64,000 bases of DNA from Trueperella bernardiae. GTDB taxonomy: Bacteria; Actinomycetota; Actinomycetes; Actinomycetales; Actinomycetaceae. The number at the start of each line of letters is the position of its first letter. Position 1 is the stretch's first letter. The translations under genes and the position numbers were made by a program. Below the pieces are notes generated by a model. That model saw only the letters and a program-made list of their open reading frames with translations. It was not told where the DNA came from and ran no database searches. Below, piece after piece: positions 48,534 to 57,338 of the stretch. Location: positions 39,633-103,632 of the forward strand of contig NZ_LNIZ01000007.1 of assembly GCF_001469025.1 (NCBI RefSeq), read 5' to 3'.

Positions 48534-48591
48534 CCGAAATAGTGGTCATTTTTCGGAATTCTCTTTACATCGAAATTTTTTCGGGTATTGT
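48534..48591 (+). promoter_or_regulatory. putA-putP divergent control region with putP promoter
   Basis: -35 TTTACA (48564-48569), 16 nt and -10 TATTGT (48586-48591) read toward putP. A dyad CCGAAA-N11-TTTCGG lies just upstream (about 48534-48556), in the A+T-rich centre of the 207-bp divergent region, a plausible regulator site. Confidence 0.55.
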
Positions 48592-48660
48592 CACTTTCAA
48601 TCGCCTGTGTTGCATGGCGCACATGCAACCGGCACACCTACCAGCACAAGGGAGAAATTG

Positions 48661-50259
48661 ATGAGCGATACCGCATGGCAGATCCTCACGATGATCTTGT
48701 ACTTCCTCCTCATGATCGGTATCGGACTGTGGTCCTACCGCAAGACCTCCGATGTCGACGACTACATGCTCGGCGGACGCCAGCTCAACCCAGCGGTTGC
48801 TGCCCTGTCCGCCGGCGCCTCCGACATGTCCGGCTGGCTCCTCATGGGCCTGCCCGGCGCGCTCTACCTGTCCGGAGTTTTCGAATTCTGGATCGCGATT
48901 GGCCTGACGGCCGGCGCCTGGCTGAACTGGAAGTTCGTGGCCCCGCGCCTGCGCTCCTACACCGAGGTATCGAACAACTCGATCACCGTCCCGTCCTTCC
49001 TTGACTCGCGCCTGCGCGATTCCACGCACAGCCTGCGCATCGTGTCGGGCTTCATCATCCTGTTCTACTTCACGTTCTACGTCTCCTCCGGCATGGTGGC
49101 CGGTGGCACTTTCTTCGAGGGCGCGTTCGGCGTGGACTACAAGCTGGGCATGATTATCATCGCCGCAATCACGGTGTTCTACACGCTGGTGGGCGGCTTC
49201 CTAGCGGTGTCCTACACCGACGCCGTCCAGGGCACCATCATGCTCCTCGCCCTCGTGCTGGTCCCCGTGGCCGGCGTCATCTATGTGGGCGGCTTCGACA
49301 TCGTCCTCGACACCACGCGCTCGATCGACCCGGAACTGCTCAACCCGCTGAAGAACGTGACCGCGATCGGCCTCATCTCGGCCGTCGCCTGGGGTTTGGG
49401 ATATGTGGGTCAGCCCCACATTATCGTCCGCTTCATGGCGTTGCGTAGCCCGAAGGAGGCCCTCGCGGCCCGCCGCATCGGCATCGGCTGGATGCTGCTC
49501 GTCGTGTTCGGCGCGCTCTTCACGGCGCTCGTGGGCGTGGCCATCTTCAAGCACGACGAGTCGCTGCTCGCCAACCCTGAGCAGGTCTTCATCGTGCTCG
49601 GCCAGCTCCTCTTCCACCCGATGATCGCCGGCTTCATGCTCGCCGCCATCCTCGCGGCCATCATGTCCACGATCTCCTCCCAGCTGCTGGTCAGCTCCTC
49701 CGCCCTCATCGAGGACGTCTACATGACGTTCACCAACCACAAGCTTTCGGCCAAGAAGGGCGTCATGCTCTCCCGCATCGCGGTGGCCGGCATCGCGGTG
49801 CTCGCCGGCGGCCTCGCCCTCAACCCGAACGGCACGATCCTCAAGCTTGTGGCCTTCGCCTGGGCCGGCTTCGGCGCCTCCTTCGGCCCCACCATCATCC
49901 TCAGCCTCTACTGGCGTAAGCTCACCGGCTTCGGCGCGCTGGCCGGCATGATCATGGGCGCCGTAACTGTGGCGGTGTGGGGCAACCTCGACGGCGGCCT
50001 GCTCGACCTGTACGAGATCGTGCCCGGCTTCATCGTCAACCTGGTTGTCACCTACATCATATCGTCGCTGACCTACCGTCCGAACACCATCATCGACAAG
50101 GAATTCGACACGGCGGTCCAGCTGTCGAAGGACTGGTCGAACCACGAGGCGCTCGCGGCCGAGGTCCGCCAGATCGTGGCGAACAACCCCGACGGCTACA
50201 AGCCGCGCTCGGCCACCCTCGTGGCCGACGACGGCAGCGAGGTCGAACTGCCCAAGTAA
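48661..50259 (+). CDS. putP: Sodium/proline symporter PutP
   Basis: A 532-residue member of the sodium/solute symporter (SSS) family that imports proline. It has 12-13 hydrophobic helices. Typical segments are GGRQLNPAVAALSAGASDMSGW cut by its helix breaks, VSYTDAVQG, GLGYVGQPHIIVRFMA and MSTISSQLLVSSSAL. ATG 48661 is chosen because GGGAGAAAT precedes it; the longer upstream frame has no ribosome site. It supplies substrate to the divergent putA. A terminator follows. Confidence 0.96.
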   Translation: MSDTAWQILTMILYFLLMIGIGLWSYRKTSDVDDYMLGGRQLNPAVAALSAGASDMSGWLLMGLPGALYLSGVFEFWIAIGLTAGAWLNWKFVAPRLRSYTEVSNNSITVPSFLDSRLRDSTHSLRIVSGFIILFYFTFYVSSGMVAGGTFFEGAFGVDYKLGMIIIAAITVFYTLVGGFLAVSYTDAVQGTIMLLALVLVPVAGVIYVGGFDIVLDTTRSIDPELLNPLKNVTAIGLISAVAWGLGYVGQPHIIVRFMALRSPKEALAARRIGIGWMLLVVFGALFTALVGVAIFKHDESLLANPEQVFIVLGQLLFHPMIAGFMLAAILAAIMSTISSQLLVSSSALIEDVYMTFTNHKLSAKKGVMLSRIAVAGIAVLAGGLALNPNGTILKLVAFAWAGFGASFGPTIILSLYWRKLTGFGALAGMIMGAVTVAVWGNLDGGLLDLYEIVPGFIVNLVVTYIISSLTYRPNTIIDKEFDTAVQLSKDWSNHEALAAEVRQIVANNPDGYKPRSATLVADDGSEVELPK

Positions 50260-50280
50260 GCGCACACGCGCGTTAGCTCA

Positions 50281-50322
50281 AGGGGTGTGGCCCCGGCGAA
50301 ACCGCCAGGGCCACACCCCTTT
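50281..50322. terminator. Terminator between putP and the FKBP gene
   Basis: A 13-bp perfect stem (50281-50293 with 50308-50320) with a 14-nt loop that itself holds a CGGC/GCCA mini-stem, followed by TTTG on the plus strand. Confidence 0.75.
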
Positions 50323-50369
50323 GTCCAAAAGTTTTCAAAAGCGGCGGGGGCGCGCTCGCCCCGCGCCGA

Positions 50370-50813
50370 TCAGTTGTCGTGAAGTGTGTTGAAGTTGAAC
50401 GCCGAATCCTGGATGCCTTTGATGTCCACCACGAATACCAGGACATCATCACCTTTGATGCCGGCGCGCGCGTTGCCCTGCGGACCGTAGCCCTTGAACG
50501 GGGGCACGCAGATGAGCAGACGCGATCCGACCTGCTTGCCCACGATCGCCTCGTCCCAGCCCTCGATCACCATGCCCACGCCGATCGGGAAAACGGCCTC
50601 GCCCTCACGGTAATACGAGGAGTCAAAAATCGGGCCGTCCCAGATCTGGCCGTGGTAGTCGACCTCGATCTCGTCACCCGCATGCACGACGCGGCCGGTG
50701 CCCTCCTCCAAGACCTTGACGCGCAGGCCCTTCGGCGCCTGCGCGCCCTCGGGGAACGTGAGCTCGGGGGTCTGGCCGAACGAGCCCGACACTTCAGGGT
50801 AGATGATGTCCAT
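50370..50813 (-). CDS. FKBP-type peptidyl-prolyl cis-trans isomerase
   Basis: A 147-residue cytoplasmic protein with one FKBP domain: AGDEIEVDYHGQIWDGPIFDSSY, FPIGVGMVIEGWDEAIVG and LLICVPPFKGYGPQGN mark the active-site pocket. It has no signal peptide, unlike the lipoprotein FKBPs of many actinobacteria. Such proteins speed proline isomerisation in folding. GTTTACTG lies upstream; the start ATG 50813 has only a weak ribosome site (AAAGG). Confidence 0.93.
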   Translation of the reverse strand: MDIIYPEVSGSFGQTPELTFPEGAQAPKGLRVKVLEEGTGRVVHAGDEIEVDYHGQIWDGPIFDSSYYREGEAVFPIGVGMVIEGWDEAIVGKQVGSRLLICVPPFKGYGPQGNARAGIKGDDVLVFVVDIKGIQDSAFNFNTLHDN

Positions 50814-50901
50814 GACAGCCTTTCAACAGTAAACAGAGCCGAGCCCAGTCTACCGTGTCGGTGCCCCGGGCAAGGCCCACAGCCCCTCGTGCCCCGATCC
50901 C

Positions 50902-51573
50902 CTAGAGCCCGGCCAGCGGCCCGGCGCCCGGCATCGGGCAGGCCATCCCCGTCTTGGTGTGGCACCGGTAGCCGTTCGGCACCTTGATGAGGTATTGCTG
51001 GTGGTCTTCCTCGGCGGAGAAGTAGCCCGTGGTATCCGCGGCGTCCACAATCTCCGTCACGATCGGGCTTTGGCCCGCATCACCCAGCACGCGGTCGTAA
51101 GCGGCACGCGAGTCGAGGGCGAGGCGCGACTGCTCGGGCGTCGTCGTGAAAATCGCCGAACGATACTGGGTGCCCACGTCGTTACCTTGGGCGTTGAGCG
51201 AGGTCGGGTCGTGGCACTCCCAGAACGTCTTGAGAATGAGCGGCAGCGCCTCCGCGCCAGAATAGACCACGCGGACGGTTTCGGTATGCCCGGTGAGCCC
51301 GGTGCAGACCTCACCGTACGTGGGGTTGGGCGTGAAGCCGCCCATGAAGCCCACCGATGTGGTGACCACGCCGGGCAGGTCCCACATGATCTCCTCCACG
51401 CCCCAGTAGCAGCCGGCGGCGAGGAATATTTCGAACTGGCCGTGGGCCGCGGGCGCGAGGATATCCGTGCCTAGCTTCAGGTGCCGGGCGGGGTTGACCA
51501 GGATCGGCTCGGCCCGCCCGGGCAGCGCGGCCTCGGGCGACACCATCGTGGGGGTGGGGCGGCGAATGAACAC
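50902..51573 (-). CDS. msrA: Peptide-methionine (S)-S-oxide reductase MsrA
   Basis: A 223-residue repair enzyme that reduces methionine-S-sulfoxide. The active-site motif is GCYWGVEE (the more usual form is GCFWG), followed by GFMGGFTPNPTYGEVCTGLTGH and EDHQQYL. The recycling cysteines near the C-terminus are seen in CHTKTGMACP. GTG 51573 overlaps the greA stop (TAGTG), so msrA is co-translated with greA. About 50 N-terminal residues precede the catalytic domain. Confidence 0.95.
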   Translation of the reverse strand: MFIRRPTPTMVSPEAALPGRAEPILVNPARHLKLGTDILAPAAHGQFEIFLAAGCYWGVEEIMWDLPGVVTTSVGFMGGFTPNPTYGEVCTGLTGHTETVRVVYSGAEALPLILKTFWECHDPTSLNAQGNDVGTQYRSAIFTTTPEQSRLALDSRAAYDRVLGDAGQSPIVTEIVDAADTTGYFSAEEDHQQYLIKVPNGYRCHTKTGMACPMPGAGPLAGL

Positions 51574-52046
51574 TAGTTGGCCTCGATCGACAGGATATCG
51601 ACAGTGAATTCCTTGCCGTTCGGTGCGATGTAGGAGGTGGAATCGCCCACCTTCAGGCCCATGATCGCCTCGCCCAGCGGCGCGGATTCGGGATAGACGT
51701 CCACGTCCACCCAGTCCTGCGCCTGGCGGGCGCCGAGGAGAAAGCGCTTCTCCTTGCCGTTGACAGTGGCCGTGATGATGAGGCCCGGGGCGACCACGCC
51801 GGTATCCTTCGAGCCCTCGCCCACCTCAGCATGCTCGAGGAGGTAGGTCAGCTCCTGGATGCGGCCCTCCATTTTGGACTGCTCCTCGCGCGCGGCATGG
51901 TAGCCGCCGTTCTCGCGCAGGTCGCCCTCCGAGCGGGCCGCCTCGATGCGCTGGGCGATTTCGGCGCGGCCGGTGGTCTTCATTTCCTCCAGCTCAGCGG
52001 ACAGGCGATCGAACGACTCCTTCGACAGCCACGTGGTCTCAGCCAT
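51573..52046 (-). CDS. greA: Transcription elongation factor GreA
   Basis: A 157-residue factor that rescues backtracked RNA polymerase by stimulating transcript cleavage. The N-terminal coiled coil (LSAELEEM through ARSEGDLRENGGYHAAREEQ, cut here) carries the conserved acidic tip, and the C-terminal FKBP-like domain ends TVDILSIEAN. ATG 52046 is chosen because AAGGAGG lies 6 nt upstream; the longer frame to 52142 runs through a hairpin and a promoter. greA-msrA form an operon. A terminator-like hairpin lies in the leader. Confidence 0.96.
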   Translation of the reverse strand: MAETTWLSKESFDRLSAELEEMKTTGRAEIAQRIEAARSEGDLRENGGYHAAREEQSKMEGRIQELTYLLEHAEVGEGSKDTGVVAPGLIITATVNGKEKRFLLGARQAQDWVDVDVYPESAPLGEAIMGLKVGDSTSYIAPNGKEFTVDILSIEAN

Positions 52047-52092
52047 GAGGTTCCTCCTTATAGTGCGAGCGCTCCTGCGCGCCCCACGGCAA

Positions 52093-52121
52093 CAAAAACA
52101 TGCCCGCCATTTCGGGCATGT
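52093..52121 (-). terminator. Terminator-like hairpin in the greA leader
   Basis: On the minus strand, ACATGCCCG-AAATGG-CGGGCATGT (52121-52098) is followed directly by TTTTTG. It lies between the predicted greA promoter and the greA start, with no minus-strand gene upstream that it could terminate, so it may be an attenuator. Confidence 0.7.
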
Positions 52122-52129
52122 ATCTGGCG

Positions 52130-52159
52130 AGAATAACACCAAGAACGTGCCAGCTTCAA
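52130..52159 (-). promoter_or_regulatory. Candidate greA promoter
   Basis: On the minus strand, -35 TTGAAG (52159-52154), 18 nt, -10 TATTCT (52135-52130). The start at about 52123 would put the hairpin at the very 5' end of the mRNA. Confidence 0.5.
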
Positions 52160-52288
52160 GGGGCCGCGGACGTGTTTCCTCAGGGCGGAGAACCCCGCGC
52201 GCGGGCGTGTGAGAAAGTGGTTTGCGCTCGGCCCTGCTCTTGACGTTGCTCTATACTCTGCCGTGGTAACTATTGACGAGGAGGAACT

Positions 52289-53158
52289 GTGGCAGAACGC
52301 AGACTGATGGCAGTCCACGCCCACCCGGACGACGAATCGTCCAAGGGGGCCGGCACGATGGCCAAGTACGCCAAGCATGGCAGGGTCCGCGTCGTCACGT
52401 GTACTGGCGGCGAGCGCGGCGACATCCTCAACCCGCGCCTTTTCAACGACGCCGACCTGGCGGCCAACCTCCCGGCCGCGCGTCGCGAGGAGATGGCCCG
52501 CGCTGCCGAGGCGCTCGGGATCGAGCACGTGTGGCTGGGCTTCATCGACTCCGGCCTGCCCGAAGGTGATCCGCTCCCGGCCTTGGACCCGGGGTGCTTT
52601 GCGATGGCGCCGCTCGACGTCGTCGTTGGCGCGCTCGTCCGGCAGATCCGCGAGTTCAAACCGCAGGTGCTGCTGACCTACAACGAGAACGGCGGCTACC
52701 CGCACCCGGACCATATCCGCACGCACGTCGCCTCGATCATGGCGGTTGCCGCCGCCCACGATCCCCAGGCCTACCCTGAGGCAGGCGAGCCGTGGCAGGT
52801 GTCGAAGGTGTATTACGACGTCATGTTTAACAGGCCGCGCATCGAGGCCTTCGATTCGGCCCTGCGCGCCGCGGGTCAGGACAGCCCGTTCGAGGGGTGG
52901 CTCGCGCGCGACACGGTGGCGCTCCAGCCCTCCGCCCGCGTCGACGTGGCCGACTTCTTCCCCCAGCGCGACGCCGCCCTGCTGGCCCACGCCAGCCAGA
53001 TCGACCCCGACGGCTTCTTCTTCGCGATGCCCCGCGAGCTGGAGGCCAAGATCTGGCCGTGGGAAGAGTACGTGCTGGCGCTCACGACGGTCGGGCACGC
53101 GGCCGGCGTCGAGACCGACCTGTTCGAGCGGGTGCCGGGCGTGGAGCTGGTCGAGTAA
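52289..53158 (+). CDS. mca: Mycothiol S-conjugate amidase
   Basis: A 289-residue zinc amidase of the LmbE family that cuts mycothiol S-conjugates so the toxin is exported as a mercapturic acid. The zinc motif HAHPDDESSKGAG is at about residue 10, and TGGERGDILNP, HPDHIRTH and the final catalytic region DPDGFFFAMP follow. The DESSKG form and length fit Mca better than MshB (GlcNAc-Ins deacetylase). GAGGAGG precedes GTG 52289 and TATACT lies at 52252. Presence of Mca marks a mycothiol-producing actinobacterium. greA-mca is conserved (Rv1080c-Rv1082). Confidence 0.93.
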   Translation: MAERRLMAVHAHPDDESSKGAGTMAKYAKHGRVRVVTCTGGERGDILNPRLFNDADLAANLPAARREEMARAAEALGIEHVWLGFIDSGLPEGDPLPALDPGCFAMAPLDVVVGALVRQIREFKPQVLLTYNENGGYPHPDHIRTHVASIMAVAAAHDPQAYPEAGEPWQVSKVYYDVMFNRPRIEAFDSALRAAGQDSPFEGWLARDTVALQPSARVDVADFFPQRDAALLAHASQIDPDGFFFAMPRELEAKIWPWEEYVLALTTVGHAAGVETDLFERVPGVELVE

Positions 53159-53177
53159 CGGCCCGGCGGAATTTAAG

Positions 53178-53240
53178 AAAACTGGACGATTCTGGGGCGA
53201 TCTTCGTATATGAGCGGATGACCCCAAAATCGTCCAGTTT
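53178..53240. repeat. Imperfect 19-bp inverted repeat between mca and hemolysin III
   Basis: Arms 53178-53196 and 53222-53240 match at 18 of 19 positions around a 25-nt loop, between convergent genes. It may be a bidirectional terminator, although the loop is long; the A+T-rich outer arms give short T runs on each side. Confidence 0.7.
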
Positions 53241-53256
53241 GTTTCAATCGGCGCCC

Positions 53257-53997
53257 CTACACGAAGAGCGCCAGCCACACGGCCACCGAGTGGCACGTGT
53301 AGCCGATCACGGTGCCCGTGTGGAAGAACTCGTGGAAGCCGAACCACTTGGGCCACGGGTTCGGCCAGCGTAGCGCGTACATCACGGCGCCGATCGTGTA
53401 GGCCACGCCGCCGGCGATGAGGAGGACCACGATCGCCGCACCGCCCGTGCGCCAGAAGCTGGGCAGGAACCAGATCGCCACCCAGCCGAGGGCCACGTAG
53501 AGCGCCACAAGGAACCAGCGCGGAGCGTGCAACTTGAACACGTGGATGAGCGTGCCGACGATCGCTCCGCTCCACACGATCCCGAGCACGAGCGCGGCAG
53601 TCTTGGTGGGAAGCAGCACCACGGATAGCGGGGTGTAGGTGCCGGCGATGAGGAGGAAGATGTTGGCGTGATCGATGCGCCGCAGGATGGCGTGGACCTT
53701 CTCGCCCCAGTTTCCCAGGTGGTACAGGCCCGAATTGCCGAAGAGGAGGACGGCCGACAGGGCGAAGACCACGCACGCCAGGGTTGCGGCCGTGCCGGAG
53801 GCGAAGATGATGAGGAGGATGCCGTTGGCAAGAGCCAGGGGAGCGGTGATGGCGTGAATCCACCCGCGCACCTTCGGCTTGGGCAGGGCCGAATAGTAGG
53901 CCTTGCGCTCGGCGCGCGAGGAGGGCGCCTGTTCGACCGGGGGCACCGGAGTGGCGGGCCCGATGTCGCTGCCCGCGGGATTTGCTTGATCGATCAT
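53257..53997 (-). CDS. Hemolysin III / PAQR-family membrane protein
   Basis: A 246-residue protein with seven hydrophobic helices. The PAQR-type metal/catalytic residues are seen as GNSGLYHLGNW, RRIDHANIFLLIAGTYTP and a final helix with FHEFFHTGTVIGYTCH. The family name comes from a Bacillus hemolysin claim; hydrolase activity on lipids is the more general idea. It sits divergent from a cis-prenyltransferase, as Rv1085c does beside Rv1086, so the call is well supported by context. Confidence 0.92.
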   Translation of the reverse strand: MIDQANPAGSDIGPATPVPPVEQAPSSRAERKAYYSALPKPKVRGWIHAITAPLALANGILLIIFASGTAATLACVVFALSAVLLFGNSGLYHLGNWGEKVHAILRRIDHANIFLLIAGTYTPLSVVLLPTKTAALVLGIVWSGAIVGTLIHVFKLHAPRWFLVALYVALGWVAIWFLPSFWRTGGAAIVVLLIAGGVAYTIGAVMYALRWPNPWPKWFGFHEFFHTGTVIGYTCHSVAVWLALFV

Positions 53998-54118
53998 ATC
54001 TTTACCCTAATCCTCGCACCGGGCGGAACAAAGGGTGAAGGGAATGCAGTGGCAGACCCTCGCGGCGGGAGTGCGGCTAAACTGGGAAATGTATACCGGT
54101 GGAAGGAAAGGTTGGCCC

Positions 54119-54874
54119 ATGCGCGTCCCCGATTTTCTTTACTCGCTCTACGAGCGCCGCCTCGCGCGCGAAATCGACCCGGAGCGCCGGCCCTGCCACG
54201 TGGGCATCATCCTGGATGGCAACAGGCGCTGGGCCAAGCAGCTGGGCTCGTCGGCGTCGGCGGGGCACCGCAAGGGCGCCGACCACGTGAGCGAGGTGCT
54301 GGACTGGTGCGCGGAGGCCGGAATCCAGATCGTCACCCTGTGGATGCTGTCCACCGATAATCTCAAGCGCTCGCCCGACGAGCTCGCCCCGCTCATGGCG
54401 ATCATCGCCGAGACCGTGGAAACCCTCGGCGGGCGCTGGAAGATCCGCATCATCGGCGACCTGAAGCTGGTGCCCGAGGAGTTTGCTGCCCGCCTGCGCG
54501 CCACCGAGGAACGCACCGCGGGCTCGTCGGGGATGACAGTCAACATCGCCGTCGGCTATGGCGGGCGTCACGAGATCACCGACGCCGTGCGCACCTACCT
54601 GCGTGAACGTGCCAAGGAAGGCGCCACGCTCGAGCAGGTGGCCGACGAGATCAACATCAGCACCTTCACCGAGCACATGTACACCAAGGGCCAGCCAGAC
54701 CCGGACCTCATTATTCGCACCTCCGGCGAACAGCGCATGAGCGGCTTCATGCTGTGGCAAACCGTCCACACCGAGCTCTACTTCTGCGAGGCCTACTGGC
54801 CCGAATTCCGCCGCACAGACCTCCTGCGCGCTCTGCGCGACTATGCCGCCCGCGAGCGGCGCATGGGCAAGTAG
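54119..54874 (+). CDS. uppS: Short-chain cis-prenyltransferase (isoprenyl transferase, UppS family)
   Basis: A 251-residue enzyme that adds isopentenyl units in cis. It shows the catalytic GIILDGNRRWAKQLG, GHRKGADHV, LWMLSTDNLKRSPDEL, and RTSGEQRMSGFMLWQ. ATG 54119 is chosen because GGAAGGAAAGG precedes it. In M. tuberculosis the gene in this position, Rv1086, makes short Z,E-farnesyl diphosphate; the same role is likely here but product length cannot be read from sequence alone. It overlaps nothing; the next gene is convergent with zero spacing. Confidence 0.92.
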   Translation: MRVPDFLYSLYERRLAREIDPERRPCHVGIILDGNRRWAKQLGSSASAGHRKGADHVSEVLDWCAEAGIQIVTLWMLSTDNLKRSPDELAPLMAIIAETVETLGGRWKIRIIGDLKLVPEEFAARLRATEERTAGSSGMTVNIAVGYGGRHEITDAVRTYLRERAKEGATLEQVADEINISTFTEHMYTKGQPDPDLIIRTSGEQRMSGFMLWQTVHTELYFCEAYWPEFRRTDLLRALRDYAARERRMGK

Positions 54875-55828
54875 CTATAGGAGGTTTGCCACGACGTCGT
54901 TGAGCTCGGCCCGCGTAGGCGGGTTGGCCCCCGCACGCGACACCGTGATGCCGGCCGCGCGCGAGGCGTACTCGCCCACGGACTTCAGCATCTGGGAGGA
55001 GATCGAGGTCAGACGCGCACGGTCCTCGCCGAGTACGGAGATCCGGGCGAGGGAGTCGATGAGCGCGGCCATCATGGCATCCCCGGCGCCCACCGTGTCC
55101 ACCACCTCTACCTGCGGGGCCGGGATGTGGACCGAGGTGGTGGGGGTGAAGAAGCGCGAGCCGTTCGGCCCGTCGGTGATCGCCACAAACTTCACCCCAC
55201 GCTCGAACAGGTGGCTGACGAACGCCGCCGGGTCGACGTCGGGACCATAGAGCATCGCCAGGTCGTCGGTGGAGGCCTTGACGATGTCAATGTAGGGCAG
55301 CATCGCCTCCATGTCCGCCACGATCGACGCCGACGAGCCGAGGATCGACAGGCGCACGTTCGGGTCATAGGAGACGGTCGAATACGAGCTCAATAGCTCG
55401 ATCCAGCGGCGCACCGTGTCCGAGCCCGGGCGCAGGTGGGCGCCGATCGAGCCGATGTGAACGTGGAGCGGCGGGTGAGCGAGCAAGGCGGCGCGCTTTT
55501 CGCCGGCCGCCGGCGGGTCCACGTACGCCGAGTGCACGTCAAAGCGGTAGGTCGCATGCCCGTGCTCGTCAAGGGACGCCATCGCGATCGACGTCGCGTC
55601 CGTGTCCACCGCCCCCGGCATGAGCGTGACGCCGGCGCTTTCCACGTAGTCGCGGATCGTATCGCCATCAAAATCATCACCAAAACGGGTGAGGAGCGTG
55701 ACCCGGCGTCCCAGGCGCGCCAGGCCCACGGCCACGTTCATCGGGGAACCGCCCGGGTGGCGCGTGGTCTCAGTCGGGCCGCGCTTGACGACGTCGATGA
55801 GGGACTCACCGATCACAAGGCAGCTCAT
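54875..55828 (-). CDS. PfkB-family carbohydrate kinase (probable fructokinase)
   Basis: A 317-residue sugar kinase of the ribokinase fold. N-terminal VIGESLIDVV, the sugar-binding GGSPMNVAVGLARLG, and the ATP/catalytic motif DTVGAGDAMMAALID near the C-terminus are all present. The sugar is unknown; similarity to fructokinases is in the N-terminal pattern. ATG 55828 overlaps the xseB stop (ATGA) and has GAGGAGG upstream, so it is coupled to xseA-xseB. The longer frame upstream lies inside xseB and is rejected. Confidence 0.92.
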   Translation of the reverse strand: MSCLVIGESLIDVVKRGPTETTRHPGGSPMNVAVGLARLGRRVTLLTRFGDDFDGDTIRDYVESAGVTLMPGAVDTDATSIAMASLDEHGHATYRFDVHSAYVDPPAAGEKRAALLAHPPLHVHIGSIGAHLRPGSDTVRRWIELLSSYSTVSYDPNVRLSILGSSASIVADMEAMLPYIDIVKASTDDLAMLYGPDVDPAAFVSHLFERGVKFVAITDGPNGSRFFTPTTSVHIPAPQVEVVDTVGAGDAMMAALIDSLARISVLGEDRARLTSISSQMLKSVGEYASRAAGITVSRAGANPPTRAELNDVVANLL

Positions 55829-56100
55829 CACTCCTCCTCTTCCGGGACGGAGCTGGCAGGGGAAGAAGCGGCGGCGGTCTGGGCGGCGCGGAGGCGCTCG
55901 CGGGCGCCGTCGAGCCACGCCTCGCAACGCCGGGCCAGCGCCTCACCCAGCTCCCACATCGTGAGGGCCTCCTCGAGGGGGATGTTGCCCTGTTCGAGGC
56001 GCGTGACGATCTCGACCAGCCGCGAACGGGCATCTTCGTAACTGAGCTCGGCTACCTTCTCATCGAGCTCCTGCGGGCGCGGGGCCTTTGCCATGATCAT
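55828..56100 (-). CDS. xseB: Exodeoxyribonuclease VII small subunit
   Basis: A 90-residue subunit whose helical pair binds the large subunit. LSYEDARSRLVEIVTRLEQGNIPLEEALTMWELGE is the family core, cut here by its helix turn. The C-terminal 20 residues are Ala/Ser-rich. The start at 56100 (or ATG 56094) overlaps the xseA stop by ATGA. Second gene of xseA-xseB-kinase. Confidence 0.95.
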   Translation of the reverse strand: MIMAKAPRPQELDEKVAELSYEDARSRLVEIVTRLEQGNIPLEEALTMWELGEALARRCEAWLDGARERLRAAQTAAASSPASSVPEEEE

Positions 56101-57338
56101 CCCTTCGTGACGTGGTCGATCGTCATGTCGAGGGTGCCGTCATGGAGCGTTGCGCGAGCCGCGGCACCTACGGCGACGCCGGCCACGCTGCCCACGAGTC
56201 CATCCTCGGTTCTAATGACAGCGTAGCCCCTCTTCAGCGTCGACAGTGGGGACAAGGTCCGCAGTCTGCCGAGCTCGGCCTCGAGCGCGGTGACGTGAGA
56301 GTCGAGGATCCGGCGGATGTGGACGTGGGACCATTCGCGCAGGTTGGCAAGGTCTTCGGCACGGTTGTCCACCATCGCCTCGGGGTGGGTGAGGGAGGGG
56401 CGGGCGCGGAGCGTGGCCAGTTCGCTCAAGGCCAAGTCAAGCAGGTGGTCCACCGCGATCCGGCCCCGGCGGACGGTGGTCGTCAGCCCCTGGCGCTCCT
56501 CACCCACATCGGGCACGATATTCTTCGCCGCATCCGTGGGAGTGGAGGCGCGGAAGTCAGCCACGAAGTCGAGCACAGGAGAGTCCGGCTCATGCCCGAT
56601 TGCGGAGACGATCGGAGTGGTGGCGGAGAAAGCTGCCCGGACCAGCCGCTCGTCGGAAAACGGGAATAGATCCTCCACGGAGCCGCCTCCGCGGGCGAGG
56701 ACGATGACGTCGACGTCGTCGATCGCGTCCAACTCCTGGAGCGCGGGGATCATCGCATCGACGGCGCCCGCGCCCTGCACTTGCACCTCGCGGATCTCGA
56801 AGCGCGCCGCAGCCCAGCGGCGCTGGACGTTCTCGACGACGTCGTGCATCGCCTGCGTGTTACGCCCGCAGATGAGGCCAATCTTGCGCGGAAGGAAGGG
56901 CAGGGGCTTCTTCTTCGCCGGGTCGAATAGGCCTTCGGCCGCGAGCTTGACTTTAAGCTGCTCGATGCGGGCCAGGAGGTCGCCGACGCCGACCGTGCGG
57001 ATCTCGTCCACCTGCAACGACAGGGAACCGTTGCCCGTCCAAAAGTCAGGCTTGGCGGCAATGATGACGCGCGAGCCCTCGCTGATCGTGGGCGGTAAAT
57101 TGTGCGACCAGATCTTGCACGTGATCGTCATCTTCTCTTCGAGGTCGGCAAGCGTAAAGAACTGGACCCGGGCGTTCGCGCGGCGATTGAGCTGGATGAC
57201 TTCCCCCTCCACCCATAGACGCGACATCTTCGCCACGTACTCACCAATCTTCGCTGACAGCAGGCGCAACGGCCATGGGTGCTCGGGGCTGGTGAGATGG
57301 GCCAGCTGGGGAAGGTCGTCCGGGACTTTGATGCTCAC
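56097..57338 (-). CDS. xseA: Exodeoxyribonuclease VII large subunit
   Basis: A 413-residue catalytic subunit that degrades single-stranded DNA from both ends. The OB-fold N-terminus (YVAKMSRLWVEGEVIQLNRR, near 35-55) is followed by the nuclease core: IGLICGRNTQAMHDVVENVQRR, VLARGGGSVEDLFPFSDE and SAIGHEPDSPVLDFVAD. The C-terminus has the helical arm and ends GYAVIRTEDGLVG. It starts at 57338, divergent from ispH. Confidence 0.96.
   Translation of the reverse strand: MSIKVPDDLPQLAHLTSPEHPWPLRLLSAKIGEYVAKMSRLWVEGEVIQLNRRANARVQFFTLADLEEKMTITCKIWSHNLPPTISEGSRVIIAAKPDFWTGNGSLSLQVDEIRTVGVGDLLARIEQLKVKLAAEGLFDPAKKKPLPFLPRKIGLICGRNTQAMHDVVENVQRRWAAARFEIREVQVQGAGAVDAMIPALQELDAIDDVDVIVLARGGGSVEDLFPFSDERLVRAAFSATTPIVSAIGHEPDSPVLDFVADFRASTPTDAAKNIVPDVGEERQGLTTTVRRGRIAVDHLLDLALSELATLRARPSLTHPEAMVDNRAEDLANLREWSHVHIRRILDSHVTALEAELGRLRTLSPLSTLKRGYAVIRTEDGLVGSVAGVAVGAAARATLHDGTLDMTIDHVTKG

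Noticed and set aside
52058..53863. 601-codon minus-strand frame across mca and hemolysin III
   Set aside because: It runs antisense to mca and out of frame through the hemolysin III gene; both of those have clear motifs and starts.
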